The notes under the pieces were generated by a model, which was not told the DNA's origin, ran no database searches, and worked only from the letters and a program-made list of their open reading frames with translations. Positions 27,521 through 36,453 of a DNA stretch of 64,000 nt are shown here, in pieces. A program made the translations under genes and the position numbers. The DNA comes from an uncultured Desulfuromonas sp. (GTDB taxonomy: Bacteria > Desulfobacterota > Desulfuromonadia > Desulfuromonadales > Desulfuromonadaceae). Position 1 is the first letter of the stretch; every line of letters begins with the position of its first letter. Location of the stretch: positions 2,232,001 through 2,296,000 of the forward strand of contig NZ_OY787469.1 of the NCBI RefSeq assembly GCF_963678835.1, written 5' to 3'.

Positions 27521-28768
27521 ATGGATAATTCAAAAGTTTCGAGAAACGGAAATTCAATATCGGTAATAGGGCCATTGCTTGACTTTAGAAGGTTTTTATC
27601 TGAAGTACATAAATCAATAATGAATGCAGGGTATACTGATATTGTTTTCGACTTTTCAAAATGTACATCAGCTTTTCAAAGTTCTATGCTTGCTATATGC
27701 GCGCAAACAATGAGATATACAAATGAAAAAATATTATTCGAACTAAAAATGCCAGAAGTATCTACTTTGTCAAATTTATTTAAAAATGCGAATTGGGCTC
27801 ATTTGATAGATTCAAAAAACTATATGCCTTCTGTATTTCGTGGACATACTCGAATTCCAGCTACTCAATACAGAACTGCAAATGAACAACAAAGGGCAGT
27901 AAATAAAATTGCGAATACTATTTTAGGCGCTATTCCGGATTTGAAGCGAGAAGATTTTGCAGCATTTGAATGGGCAATTAACGAAATAACAGATAATGTT
28001 TTAGTGCATTCCAACTCACCAATTGGCGGTCTCGTGCAAATATCTACTTTCCAAAGAAAAAGAAAGCAAGTTGAATTTGTTGTAGCTGATGCAGGTCTTA
28101 GTATCCCACAAACTTTACGTGACGGTAGACCCGAAATTTTGTCTGACACAGATGCTCTAGATAAAGCAATTAGGGAGGGAGTTACCCGCGATAAATCTGT
28201 TGGACAAGGTAATGGACTCTTTGGAAGTTACCAAGTTTGTAGCGAGTCTAGAGGTAAATTTGAAATTAACTCAAGTCATGGAAAGTTATTTTATGATGAA
28301 AGTAGGGGGCTCCATATAGCAAATGAGGTAATTCCTTACTCAGGAACACTAGTGAGTGCAACTATTGATTTTTCCGTCCCGCATTTGTTGGAAAATGCTT
28401 TGAAATTCGATGGAAAAAAATATAAGCCAAATGATTATGTTGAAAATCATTATGAGACAGGGGGAGAAGGTGAGATCTGTATTAATTTGCTAAATGAGGC
28501 CGAATCCTTTGGAAGCAGAGTTGCAGGTACACCAATTAGAATAAAAATTAAAAATATGATTAGGATCGAAGATGTTAACCAAATTATTATTGACCTCGAT
28601 GGAATATCACTTATTTCTAGTAGCTTTGCAGATGAGGTTTTCGCGAAATTGTTTTTAGAAATTGGCCCAATGGAATTTATGAAGAAAATTAAAATAACAA
28701 ATTCTATGGCAACTGTTAAGAGTTTGATAGATAAGGCGATAACTCAAAGAATGTCTACTGGGATGTGA
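27521..28768 (+). CDS. GHKL-type ATPase flanked by STAS-like domains (DUF4325-like C-terminus)
   Basis: The 415-aa cytosolic protein has residues 1-100 as an anti-anti-sigma (STAS)-like fold (DIVFDFSKCTSAFQSSMLAI). Residues 130-290 form a GHKL/HATPase domain with N box WAINEITDNVLVHS, G1 ADAGLSIP and G2 GQGNGLFGSY. Residues 320-415 form a second STAS-like domain of DUF4325 type (IIIDLDGISLISSSFADEVF, then GPMEFMKKIKI). The gene is much more AT-rich than its neighbours, a sign of horizontal origin. It is followed after 29 bp by a broken nuclease gene. I infer a regulatory or defence pair. The partner and trigger are unknown. Confidence 0.75.
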   Translation: MDNSKVSRNGNSISVIGPLLDFRRFLSEVHKSIMNAGYTDIVFDFSKCTSAFQSSMLAICAQTMRYTNEKILFELKMPEVSTLSNLFKNANWAHLIDSKNYMPSVFRGHTRIPATQYRTANEQQRAVNKIANTILGAIPDLKREDFAAFEWAINEITDNVLVHSNSPIGGLVQISTFQRKRKQVEFVVADAGLSIPQTLRDGRPEILSDTDALDKAIREGVTRDKSVGQGNGLFGSYQVCSESRGKFEINSSHGKLFYDESRGLHIANEVIPYSGTLVSATIDFSVPHLLENALKFDGKKYKPNDYVENHYETGGEGEICINLLNEAESFGSRVAGTPIRIKIKNMIRIEDVNQIIIDLDGISLISSSFADEVFAKLFLEIGPMEFMKKIKITNSMATVKSLIDKAITQRMSTGM

Positions 28769-28797
28769 AAAGTTTAAAATAAAATGAAGGCTTCAAA

Positions 28798-29495
28798 ATG
28801 AAAGAAAAGATTATTTTCCCTGAAATAGCTTATTCTGAATTTTTATACCTGTTGCCTCCATTCGATAGTCCAATAGAAGAAATTTTTGCATATCACTTTA
28901 TGAAATACAAATCAGAAGGAACCACTCTTTATCAACAAGTCCAAGTAAATACTATATGTGGTCCTTATTGGCTAGATTTTGCTGCCAAATGCAATGATAC
29001 AGTTATTGCGATGGGAAAGACTATCACGACGCGAATAGAGATCTTTGGCGAGATTCAATGATTTTAGGAACTGGCACTGTAGACGCGATTTATCGATTTA
29101 CAGGTCAGAATATTAATTACAATATTAATGAATGTTTGTTCTTGCTTTCAGAAACAGAACCTCAAATTTTTTCTAAAAGAGGTGTAGTTAATCTAAAGCA
29201 ATTATCAAAAACTGAATATTGTGATTCTTCTTATAGCGAGAAGTACCTTTTGGAAGATGCTTTAGTAATTTTCCATCGTAGAGAACCAGAAGAAAGTCGT
29301 GTCTTCGATACTTTAATTTATGTTCAGAGAAGGAATAAAGAACGATTGGAAAACAGAGAACCTGAATGGATTCAATATTTCCACTTCGCTAAAGAACATG
29401 GTAGTAGAAGTCTGAAAAAAATAATGGAAGACTACGAATCTACTCATGGCAATGAAAATGCCCACCCTTTAGATCTAGATGATTGGTTATTTTAA
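28798..29495 (+). pseudogene. PD-(D/E)xK nuclease-like gene (DUF559/Vsr-like), frameshifted in the active site
   Basis: Frame 1 gives DSPIEEIFAYHFMKY and GPYWLDFAAKCNDTVIA. A different frame then reads CDGKDYHDANRDLWRDSMIL, followed by GTVDAIYRFTGQNI. Together they match the DUF559/Vsr-like fold, where the intact text would be VIECDGKDYH. The sequence is short by 4 bases at 29006-29012, deleting the catalytic Glu and shifting frame. The remaining 145 residues form an extra C-terminal domain of unknown type. It is as AT-rich as the ATPase gene before it and was probably its operon partner. Confidence 0.7.
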
Positions 29496-29504
29496 GGGGA
29501 CGGA

Positions 29505-29600
29505 TAGTGGACGTAGTTGATATTTTGACATTCTTGTCTACCCTGCACTTATGCCACGTCATGCCCGAATCGACATACCCGGCTTCTTGCAATATGCGGG
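29505..29600 (+). pseudogene. 5' fragment of a Y1 transposase gene
   Basis: It is nearly identical to 30240-30333: GGACGTAGTTGATATTTTGA, then ATG at 29551 and 15 codons (MPRHARIDIPGFLQY). It breaks off at 29599 into unrelated sequence. Confidence 0.75.
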
Positions 29601-29933
29601 AGTTCCGGGGACATCCATGATAAGTAAAGTCAAGGGGAAAACGGAGATTTCCCTTTAGCTTCGGATATCCTCCAAGCCTGGTTTGTTGCAGCCTCACGAA
29701 TTCGTTTCGATCTTTTTGATCTTGTTCTTGTGGTCCGCCTGTCAGGCGACCAGACATCCATGTGCCGTCTCAGGGAAACGATGCTCCCGTCTCGGAAGAT
29801 TGAGTTTGGGCCAACCCGCCAGCCTTGAAACAGTATATAATGGCGCACAGCCAAGCTTGCGCAGTCCCCGGAAAGGCAAGGCCTGGCGGGAGATCGTGTG
29901 AATTCATGGTAATCTATCTATTCGCCTTCCCTT

Positions 29934-30229
29934 TCATGCAACCTTGGCACTGACCTCCTGTTTAAATGGAGTGCCACGTCTCTCAACCGCCAGCATATAT
30001 TCAACGAGTTTACGTGCTACAGCCAGGGTCGCCCGGTTGCGATTTCCTTTTTTAAGTTCTTTATCGTGGATCAGCGCAAGCTGGGGGTTCCAATGTGGAG
30101 CCAGCTTTGCCGCTTCAATCAGCTTTGTTTGCAGGTGTTTGTTGCGTTTTTTTGAAATTGGTCCTCGTCTTTCTTTACCTGCGGATTCTTTTTGAGCGCT
30201 GCAAAGTCCACAGTAACTGATGGCCTGCC
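29934..30229 (-). pseudogene. IS110-family transposase, C-terminal fragment
   Basis: The minus strand reads RQAISYCGLCSAQKESAGK, RRGPISKKRNKHLQTKLIE, RNRATLAVARKLVEYMLAV and ends KQEVSAKVA-stop. These are the conserved C-terminal motifs of the Transposase_20 domain of IS110 elements. It is cut at 30229, where the Y1 transposase upstream region begins. It is not the same element as the complete IS110 gene at 31402. The 29600-29930 stretch between the fragments holds no gene I can support and is probably the 3' flank of this IS. Confidence 0.8.
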
Positions 30230-30284
30230 GTGGACGGGGGGGGGACGTAGTTGATATTTTGACATTTCCAGCTATTCTTCACTT

Positions 30285-31197
30285 ATGCCACGTCATGCCC
30301 GAATCGACATACCCGGCTTCTTGCAATATGTGATTGTCAGAGGAATCGAACGTCGCGATATTTTCATCACCGACGACGACCGTGAAGATTTTGTCAGCCG
30401 CTTGTCTGCCCTGCTGGAGGAAACATCAACGGCTTGTTATGCCTGGGCTTTTCTCGATAATCACGTCCACCTGTTATTGATACCGACAGAAATCTCCCTT
30501 TCCATCCTGATGCGTTGCCTTCTGACCGGCTTCGCCGTCAGCTTTAATCTGCGTCATAAACGCGCCGGACACCTGTTTCAAAATCGCTATAAATCGATTG
30601 TCTGTGATGGTAGATGCCTATCTACTGGAACTGATACGCTATCTTCATCTCAACCCGGTGCATGCGGGGAAGGTTACGGACTTGGATGCCCTGGCGGGTT
30701 ATCGTTGGAGCGGACACCCTCAGATGATCGGAAGGGGAGAATGTCGTCTTGTAAACGATGATGACGTTTTATCCCTGTTTGCCGGCAAGAAGAGCGTGGC
30801 ACGCAAGGTCTGCTGTCAGTTTATGGCTGACGGATTACTCCAGAAGGTTCCGCCACTGTCCATGGGCGGGCGGCGGGTTAGCCAGTCTCTGGACGATTCG
30901 TTAACGGATGATGACCGGTATGATGATCGCATTCTCGGGGGCGGTTCATTTGTCGAACGGGTGCTTGGCAATGAGAGGCCTGTTGAAGCCCGCTGGTCAT
31001 TTGATAAACTCAAAAAAGCCGTTGCAAGCTATTTTGAGTTGGATGTGACGGAATTAAGCTCACCGAACAAGACTCGCAGGGTAAGTGCGGCTAAGGCCGT
31101 GCTTTGCTATGTGGCCATTCGTCACTACCGGATGACGGGATATGTTGTCGGCAAGGCTTTGTGCTACACTTCTTCAGCGGCGATCCGTGCCGTTTAA
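30285..31197 (+). pseudogene. Y1 (REP-associated type, TnpA_REP) transposase, frameshifted
   Basis: The first frame gives MPRHARIDIPGFLQYVIVRG, the HUH-like motif FLDNHVHLLLIP (about residue 60) and GHLFQNRYKSIVCDG. The second frame continues DAYLLELIRYLHLNPVHAGK, WSGHPQMIGRG and a C-terminal DnaA-like helix region. The frames join near 30607, where one extra base (GGT-A-GAT) is needed. The decayed copy at 40486 has the extra base at the same place. The protein would be about 300 aa. Y1 transposases of this kind mobilise short hairpin-bearing repeats. Confidence 0.8.
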
Positions 31198-31401
31198 CGA
31201 GGGCAAAAGGTATTTGATGGGGATGCCCGTTTGGGAGATATTTTATCCTAAATATCAAAAAATCAACAACGTTATATCTAACATTGTAAGCGAATTAACT
31301 CCCCGGAAATTATAAAAAAACATAGTAAAACAACAGCCTGTTTCCTGCTCCATTTTGTGTAATGGTCAACGAATGCAACGTTTACGCAAAGGAGGCATTT
31401 T

Positions 31402-32691
31402 ATGACGCAAGCACAAGACAGGTTACAACAGTTCAGGAAGTTGCGCGAATCCATTCGCGGCTGCAAAACGACACTGGTGGTCGGGATTGATATTGCCAAG
31501 GATAAACATCATGCTTTTTTCGGCGATGCAAACGGCAGGACGCTTTGGAAAAAATTGATCTTTTACAATACCATCGAAGATTTTAAAAAGCTTCAGGCCA
31601 TGGCGGATAGCCTGATGGTGAAGCACACGTTGAAAAAATGTGTCTATGGTGTCGAACCAACGGCTTCTTATCACAAACCACTGGCTGAATATTTGATTCG
31701 CAACAACGAGCAGGTTGTTTATGTCTCCAATGTTGCCGTAGCCAAAAACAGAACGTTGCTGGATGGCCGCTGGGACAAAAACGACACCAAGGATGCCGCG
31801 AATATTGCTGATCTGGTTAGTCAGGGGCGCTGCCAATTTTATGATCCCGGCGAGGATGCGATCCGTGAATTACGCAGTTTGCTCGCTTATCGGGCCAAGT
31901 TAAAAAAGCAGGAACACGGCTTGCGAATGCGCATCCGCAACAATTTACTGGCCCAGTATTTCCCGGAATTGGACAAGCAGATGCCCCAAGGCGGGCAAGA
32001 TGGCCTCATTCTCGATCTCATTGCCAACGATTTCGACCCGGCACGCATTGCCGCGATGTCCTTTGACGATTTTCGCCGGGGCTACCAGATGCAAAAACGC
32101 TCCATGGCTCAAGAACGCCTGTTAGAGGCCATCTGGCAGGCCAGTCAGCTTTCCGTCGGCTGCGCCTTGCCCGACTCGGCAGCCTGGGAGGGCCGCGCAC
32201 TGGTCGAACAGCTCCGTCAGGTGCGCCAGATCAAGCATGACTTGGAAAAACGACTCAAGGACGTTGCGCAAACGTTCCCGGCCTACGCCTGTCTGCTGAC
32301 AATCCCCGGCTTTGGCCCCATCGTCTCAGCCATGACCCTGGCGGCCATTGGCGATGCCAATCGCTTTACCAGCCGCAAGCAGGTCCTGCGTCTGGCGGGA
32401 CTGGACCTCAGCGCTTCACGAAGCGGCAAGAAAAGCGACAGCGCGATACCTGTCATCTCCAAACAAGGCAAAGCCGGATTGCGCTATGCCCTGGTGCAGG
32501 CGGCACAAATTGCCAGCTACAAAGATGCAACCATCCGTACCTATTTTACCGGCCTGCTCAAAGGGCGGGAAATGGAACGCGGCATCAAGTTAAAGATGCG
32601 GGTCAAGTTGGCGGCCAAAATGCTGATTATTGCCTGGACCCTGATGAAACGGAACCAGGCGTTTGATTCCGACTGCTTCACAAGGACGTGA
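31402..32691 (+). mobile_element. IS110-family transposase (complete gene)
   Basis: The 429-aa DEDD-type transposase has an N-terminal RuvC-like domain with VVGIDIAKDKHHAFFGD (first Asp), YGVEPTASYHKPLAEYL and DKNDTKDAANIADLV. Its C-terminal Transposase_20 domain carries LTIPGFGPIVSAMTLAAIGD and FTSRKQVLRLAGLDLSASRS. AAAGGAGG lies 6 bases upstream of the ATG. IS110 elements lack terminal inverted repeats, so the exact ends could not be set. The 3' flank to about 32940 is probably part of the element. Flanking IS and Y1 debris marks this as an insertion hotspot. Confidence 0.9.
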
Positions 32692-33153
32692 TTGCTCCTT
32701 AAACAGTCGGCGGCGAGAAGAGCCCGATCAAGAACGTTGAGGCAATGGACCTCGGGCGGGACAAACAAGGGCCTCTCACTGGAATCTTGAAGCTTGGATA
32801 AGGAATGCTGAGGCGGCCCTGTTCCCACTGCGGGCAGGGGATGCCGGATACTCGTAACGATGAAACTCAAGATTCGCCAAGATGTGGGACAACGCCGGTA
32901 TAGACACAATGGGACAGGTGCGTGAAAAGTCAGGCTCAAGCTTTAACTAATTGATTTACTTGAGAAATATTTTTTTATTGACCGGGGTAAAATAGAATGT
33001 CCCCCATGTGTGCCCATGTGTGGGCTTTTGAACAATCGACTATGTGCCTTAACAATGTCCCCTATGTGCCTTCTTTCAGGCGTTTACTTTTTTTAAATAA
33101 TATTACATATTTTATGTTCCAATTACCATCAATCGGGAAAACGGAGAAACTCT

Positions 33154-34284
33154 TTGCACCAGTATATGAAAATAATCCGTATAAGGACACGGCTTTGGAA
33201 CATGGTGCTTCTATGCGTGCTCATGTCAGTCCCGGTAGAAGCCGATAGCGGAGGAAAATCGGTATCGGGAAAAACCCCAAAATCGGTCTGGGAACTGACT
33301 CGGGATTGGCCCCTTCCCCCACCTGGGCCGCCGGGACTCGCGGATAAAGTCATCGTCTATATCGGTGAAGATCTTCGCAATGGCGGGATTCTCGGTGTTG
33401 GAGTCGGGGTACGGGAAGCCGCTCAAAACATAGGCTGGAAGGTTTCCTTTTTCGATATCGGAGCAAACGATACTCAGCGTGAAACAATTTTACGGCGGGC
33501 GCTCAAGCTGCAACCTGATGGTGTTATCCTGGGGAGTATGGATGCTGTGAAGAATGCCCGTTTTCTGACGCTTTTTGACACTGCAAATATTTCCGTTGTC
33601 GGCTGGCATGTCGCCCCCAATCCAGGGCCAGTTAAAAACAGCCCAATTCGATGGAATGTCGCAACCAATTCTGCCGAAGTCGCAAAAGTTGCGGCAAATT
33701 ACGTTATTGAAGACTCCGACGGCAAAGCCGGTGTGGTAATTTTTACCGACAGCCGTTTTGCCATTGCCACCAAAAAAACAAGGGGCATGGCAGAGATCAT
33801 CCGAGCCTGTGAAAAATGCCAGCTGTTGGAAGTCATCGACCTTCCCCTCAACAGAGCGTGTGAAATGATGCCGGAAGTAACACAAGAACTGATCCAGAAA
33901 TACGGAGATAAGTGGCAGTATTCACTGGCTATCAACGACCTTTACTTTGACTATGCCACACCGACTCTGGTTATAAACAATCGTCCGCCCGAAGGTCCTC
34001 CAGTCAATATCTCTGCAGGTGATGGCAGCCCTTCGGCCCTGCTACGAATCAGGTACGCAAGCTATCAGCAGGCGACCATCCCCGAACCTCTTATCCTTCA
34101 AGGTTGGCAACTCGTTGATGAACTGAACCGTATCATGCAGGGGGATAGTCCAAGCGGTTACCAGTATCCCCCGATAGTCATTACAGAAAAAAATATCTGG
34201 CCGCAGGGTGACAGAGCTTATCTGTTTGACCCTGAGAATGGTTATCGTCAGGCTTATAGAAAAATCTGGAAAAAGGACGAATAA
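33154..34284 (+). CDS. periplasmic sugar-type substrate-binding protein
   Basis: The 376-aa exported protein has a signal peptide (LWNMVLLCVLMSVPVEA) and a periplasmic-binding-protein type I fold (Peripla_BP_4). Motifs are KVIVYIGEDLRNGGILGVG, LQPDGVILGSMDAV, VGWHVAPNPGP and VVIFTDSRFAIATKKTRGM. The TTG at 33154 has GGAG at 7-base spacing. An ATG at 33166 would be too far from it. No ABC permease or ATPase follows. Instead a membrane diguanylate cyclase starts one base after the stop, so the protein probably acts as a ligand sensor. The 33000-33150 upstream region has only short imperfect repeats (CCATGTGTG). Confidence 0.8.
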   Translation: MHQYMKIIRIRTRLWNMVLLCVLMSVPVEADSGGKSVSGKTPKSVWELTRDWPLPPPGPPGLADKVIVYIGEDLRNGGILGVGVGVREAAQNIGWKVSFFDIGANDTQRETILRRALKLQPDGVILGSMDAVKNARFLTLFDTANISVVGWHVAPNPGPVKNSPIRWNVATNSAEVAKVAANYVIEDSDGKAGVVIFTDSRFAIATKKTRGMAEIIRACEKCQLLEVIDLPLNRACEMMPEVTQELIQKYGDKWQYSLAINDLYFDYATPTLVINNRPPEGPPVNISAGDGSPSALLRIRYASYQQATIPEPLILQGWQLVDELNRIMQGDSPSGYQYPPIVITEKNIWPQGDRAYLFDPENGYRQAYRKIWKKDE

Positions 34285-34285
34285 C

Positions 34286-35938
34286 GTGTCGCTACCAAGG
34301 ATTTACTCTATCCAGGCAAAGCTTTCCATCTACCTGTTCCTGACTGTGACTATTATGATATGCAATGGGATTCTAACTGTATATTTTTTCAATCTTCACC
34401 TGTCTTCAAACCGATTTTTCACCCATAACATCGAACCACAAATACAAAGAACACATGAATTGCAGAAAACATCAATCCAGGTTTTCGGTTTTTCCAGAGA
34501 GCTCTCCCATGAAATCTCACAGAAAGACATGGATAGTGTGTATTCCAACTTAACAATGGTGTTGACCCAACTGGAGGAATTGACAACAAAGGTATCAAAT
34601 GAAGATAGCGGCATTGACATCTTGTCGTTGAATTTCCTTAGCCAATCCATCAGAAGTCAAGCTCAACTCATATTTCAGCTCAAAGCCCAGCAGCTGAGAA
34701 TGAAGGCGAGCCAGCAACAAGTTGCCAATGAGATAAGACGTGATCTCCTTGAAATCATGGCCTCAGACGTTGCTCAAAAAAGTATACCTGCCGATATAAA
34801 TAGCTCTTTTGTTTCTTCTCACCTTAAACGACTGATGCTGATGGTGGAACAGTTGGAGATGACGTCCGTATCACTTCTGAAGGTGGATCAGCTGCAAAAG
34901 GACTTAGATGAAGTTAAAAATAGTTTCCATAAGCAGGGCATAAAGGAACAAAACCCTGAGGAAGAAACAAAGCTTCAGACGTTGATGAATGGGGCCACAG
35001 GACAGCTAGAGCAGTTACTAAAGGCTAAAAGAAGGTCATTAGGCATAACGCAGAGTATCAATAATTTTATCGGCACCCTTGATGATCTGACCGCCAGCTT
35101 GATCCAGCTGACAGAACGCTACATCGACGGGGTACGTGCCGGCTTTCATAAGCAAGAGGAAGAGATCAAGCAAGAGGGAAAGCGTCGTCTCAATCTGATC
35201 ATGTGGACCGGGGGGGTGTGGATTATTATCCTCTATCTGCTATATCGTCGTATTATCGTTCGCGGATTTGGCAACCGTTTGAGCCTGATCAGTCGGGCAA
35301 TGAGTCATGGAGCGACAGACGAAGTTGAGATACCTTTGCCCATCAAAGGTCAGGACGAAATTGCGAATATGGCAAAGGCCGCTGAAGAACTCCTCAAAAA
35401 GGCCAGAAAACTCAACATACTGGCAATAACAGATGAGCTGACCCAAGTATATAACCGCAGATATTTTTTCCATCTGGCTGAAAGAGTAAAAAAAGGGGCG
35501 ATCAGAAAAAAACAGCCAGCAATGATTATGATGATCGATATAGACCATTTCAAGCAGATAAATGATACTTGGGGACACAATTTTGGAGATAGCGCTCTGC
35601 GTGAATTTGCCAAAGTCTGTAACCAACTCATAAGAGCTGAAGATCTGTTCGCACGTTACGGTGGAGAGGAGTTCATTCTACTGATGCCGGACACCACCCC
35701 TGAGCAAGGGATGATAGCTGCCAGCCGGTTATTAAAGGCCGTGGAGTCGATTGTATTAACGACAGATTCAGGTAAGACGATAAGTATGACCGCAAGCGCC
35801 GGAATGGCTGAAGTCCTGTTGGACGAAAAGCTTGACCAGTCAATAAAAAAAGCCGATGACGCTGTCTATGCAGCTAAAAAATCAGGACGAAACAGGATCG
35901 AAGTTTACCGCGACGAAACTGACCCGAAGCGACAATGA
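34286..35938 (+). CDS. membrane diguanylate cyclase with periplasmic helical sensor and HAMP
   Basis: The 550-aa inner-membrane protein makes cyclic di-GMP from two GTP. It has a first helix (SIYLFLTVTIMICNGILTVYF), a helical periplasmic domain of about 290 residues, a second helix (LIMWTGGVWIIILYLLYRR), a HAMP segment and a GGDEF domain. The active-site loop is GGEEF at residues 459-463, and the inhibitory I-site RAED lies just upstream (five residues before GG). The GTG at 34286 has AGGA upstream and lies one base past the binding-protein stop. A longer in-frame start at 34208 lies inside that gene. I infer that the binding protein docks on the periplasmic domain and controls cyclase activity. 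Confidence 0.88.
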   Translation: MSLPRIYSIQAKLSIYLFLTVTIMICNGILTVYFFNLHLSSNRFFTHNIEPQIQRTHELQKTSIQVFGFSRELSHEISQKDMDSVYSNLTMVLTQLEELTTKVSNEDSGIDILSLNFLSQSIRSQAQLIFQLKAQQLRMKASQQQVANEIRRDLLEIMASDVAQKSIPADINSSFVSSHLKRLMLMVEQLEMTSVSLLKVDQLQKDLDEVKNSFHKQGIKEQNPEEETKLQTLMNGATGQLEQLLKAKRRSLGITQSINNFIGTLDDLTASLIQLTERYIDGVRAGFHKQEEEIKQEGKRRLNLIMWTGGVWIIILYLLYRRIIVRGFGNRLSLISRAMSHGATDEVEIPLPIKGQDEIANMAKAAEELLKKARKLNILAITDELTQVYNRRYFFHLAERVKKGAIRKKQPAMIMMIDIDHFKQINDTWGHNFGDSALREFAKVCNQLIRAEDLFARYGGEEFILLMPDTTPEQGMIAASRLLKAVESIVLTTDSGKTISMTASAGMAEVLLDEKLDQSIKKADDAVYAAKKSGRNRIEVYRDETDPKRQ

Positions 35939-36048
35939 ACTCGTAAAACGATTGATGATGAAAAAGCACCAAAGGGGTCAAGGCTACGGCTGACTTATCT
36001 CTGGTGGCAGGAGATTAAAATAGCTCCAAACGTCTGGGGAGTAAACAT

Positions 36049-36099
36049 AGAATAAGCGAAGGCCGGGGCATCACAGGATGCCCGGCCTTCGCTTATTCT
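36049..36099. terminator. long perfect hairpin downstream of the sensor-cyclase pair
   Basis: AGAATAAGCGAAGGCCGGG pairs with CCCGGCCTTCGCTTATTCT around a GCATC-ACAGG-ATGC loop, a stem of about 24 bp with one bulged G. No strong T run follows, so it may be a terminator or a stable 3' end. Confidence 0.6.
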
Positions 36100-36159
36100 T
36101 GATTTTGGATTAACGATCCTAGCGTTTGTGCTAAGAGAGTGCAAGTTCCAGAGACAGTA

Positions 36160-36330
36160 TGGAATGGCGCTAGTTTAAGCACTTTCGTAGCAAACTCGGG
36201 ACTGTCCCAAGCCCTATCTGGGGCTGTCCCAGATGTTTGCGGACTATGGAACGCTGGTGGTTTGCACCGCAAAAGCCTGGGACAGCCCCGAATGGCGCTA
36301 GCTTAAGAGAATTCTCAACAAAGTTAAGGA
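36160..36330. repeat. cluster of short repeats (GCGCTAG-TTAAG and GGGACTGTCCC types)
   Basis: AATGGCGCTAGTTTAAG (36162) and AATGGCGCTAGCTTAAG (36292) bracket three GGGACTGTCCC or GGGGCTGTCCC palindrome-like motifs. Related copies flank the adjacent IS at 38115-38200. No gene was found between 35939 and 36450. Confidence 0.6.
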
Positions 36331-36453
36331 CTTCTGTGCATCGAACAGTCCGAGAGGTTTTCCGGCACAAACTGTTATAATTTCAGGCTATTGGGGCTGT
36401 TCTCATTTGCACCTATGGACAGTTCTGTTTTTACGCAAATCTTGCTTAAACTA

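Noticed and set aside
29630..29901. Overlapping 72-74 codon ORFs on both strands
   Set aside because: They lie in IS flank debris and match no family.
29944..30195. 83-codon ORF on the plus strand
   Set aside because: It is the antisense of an IS110 transposase fragment whose minus-strand translation is clearly conserved.
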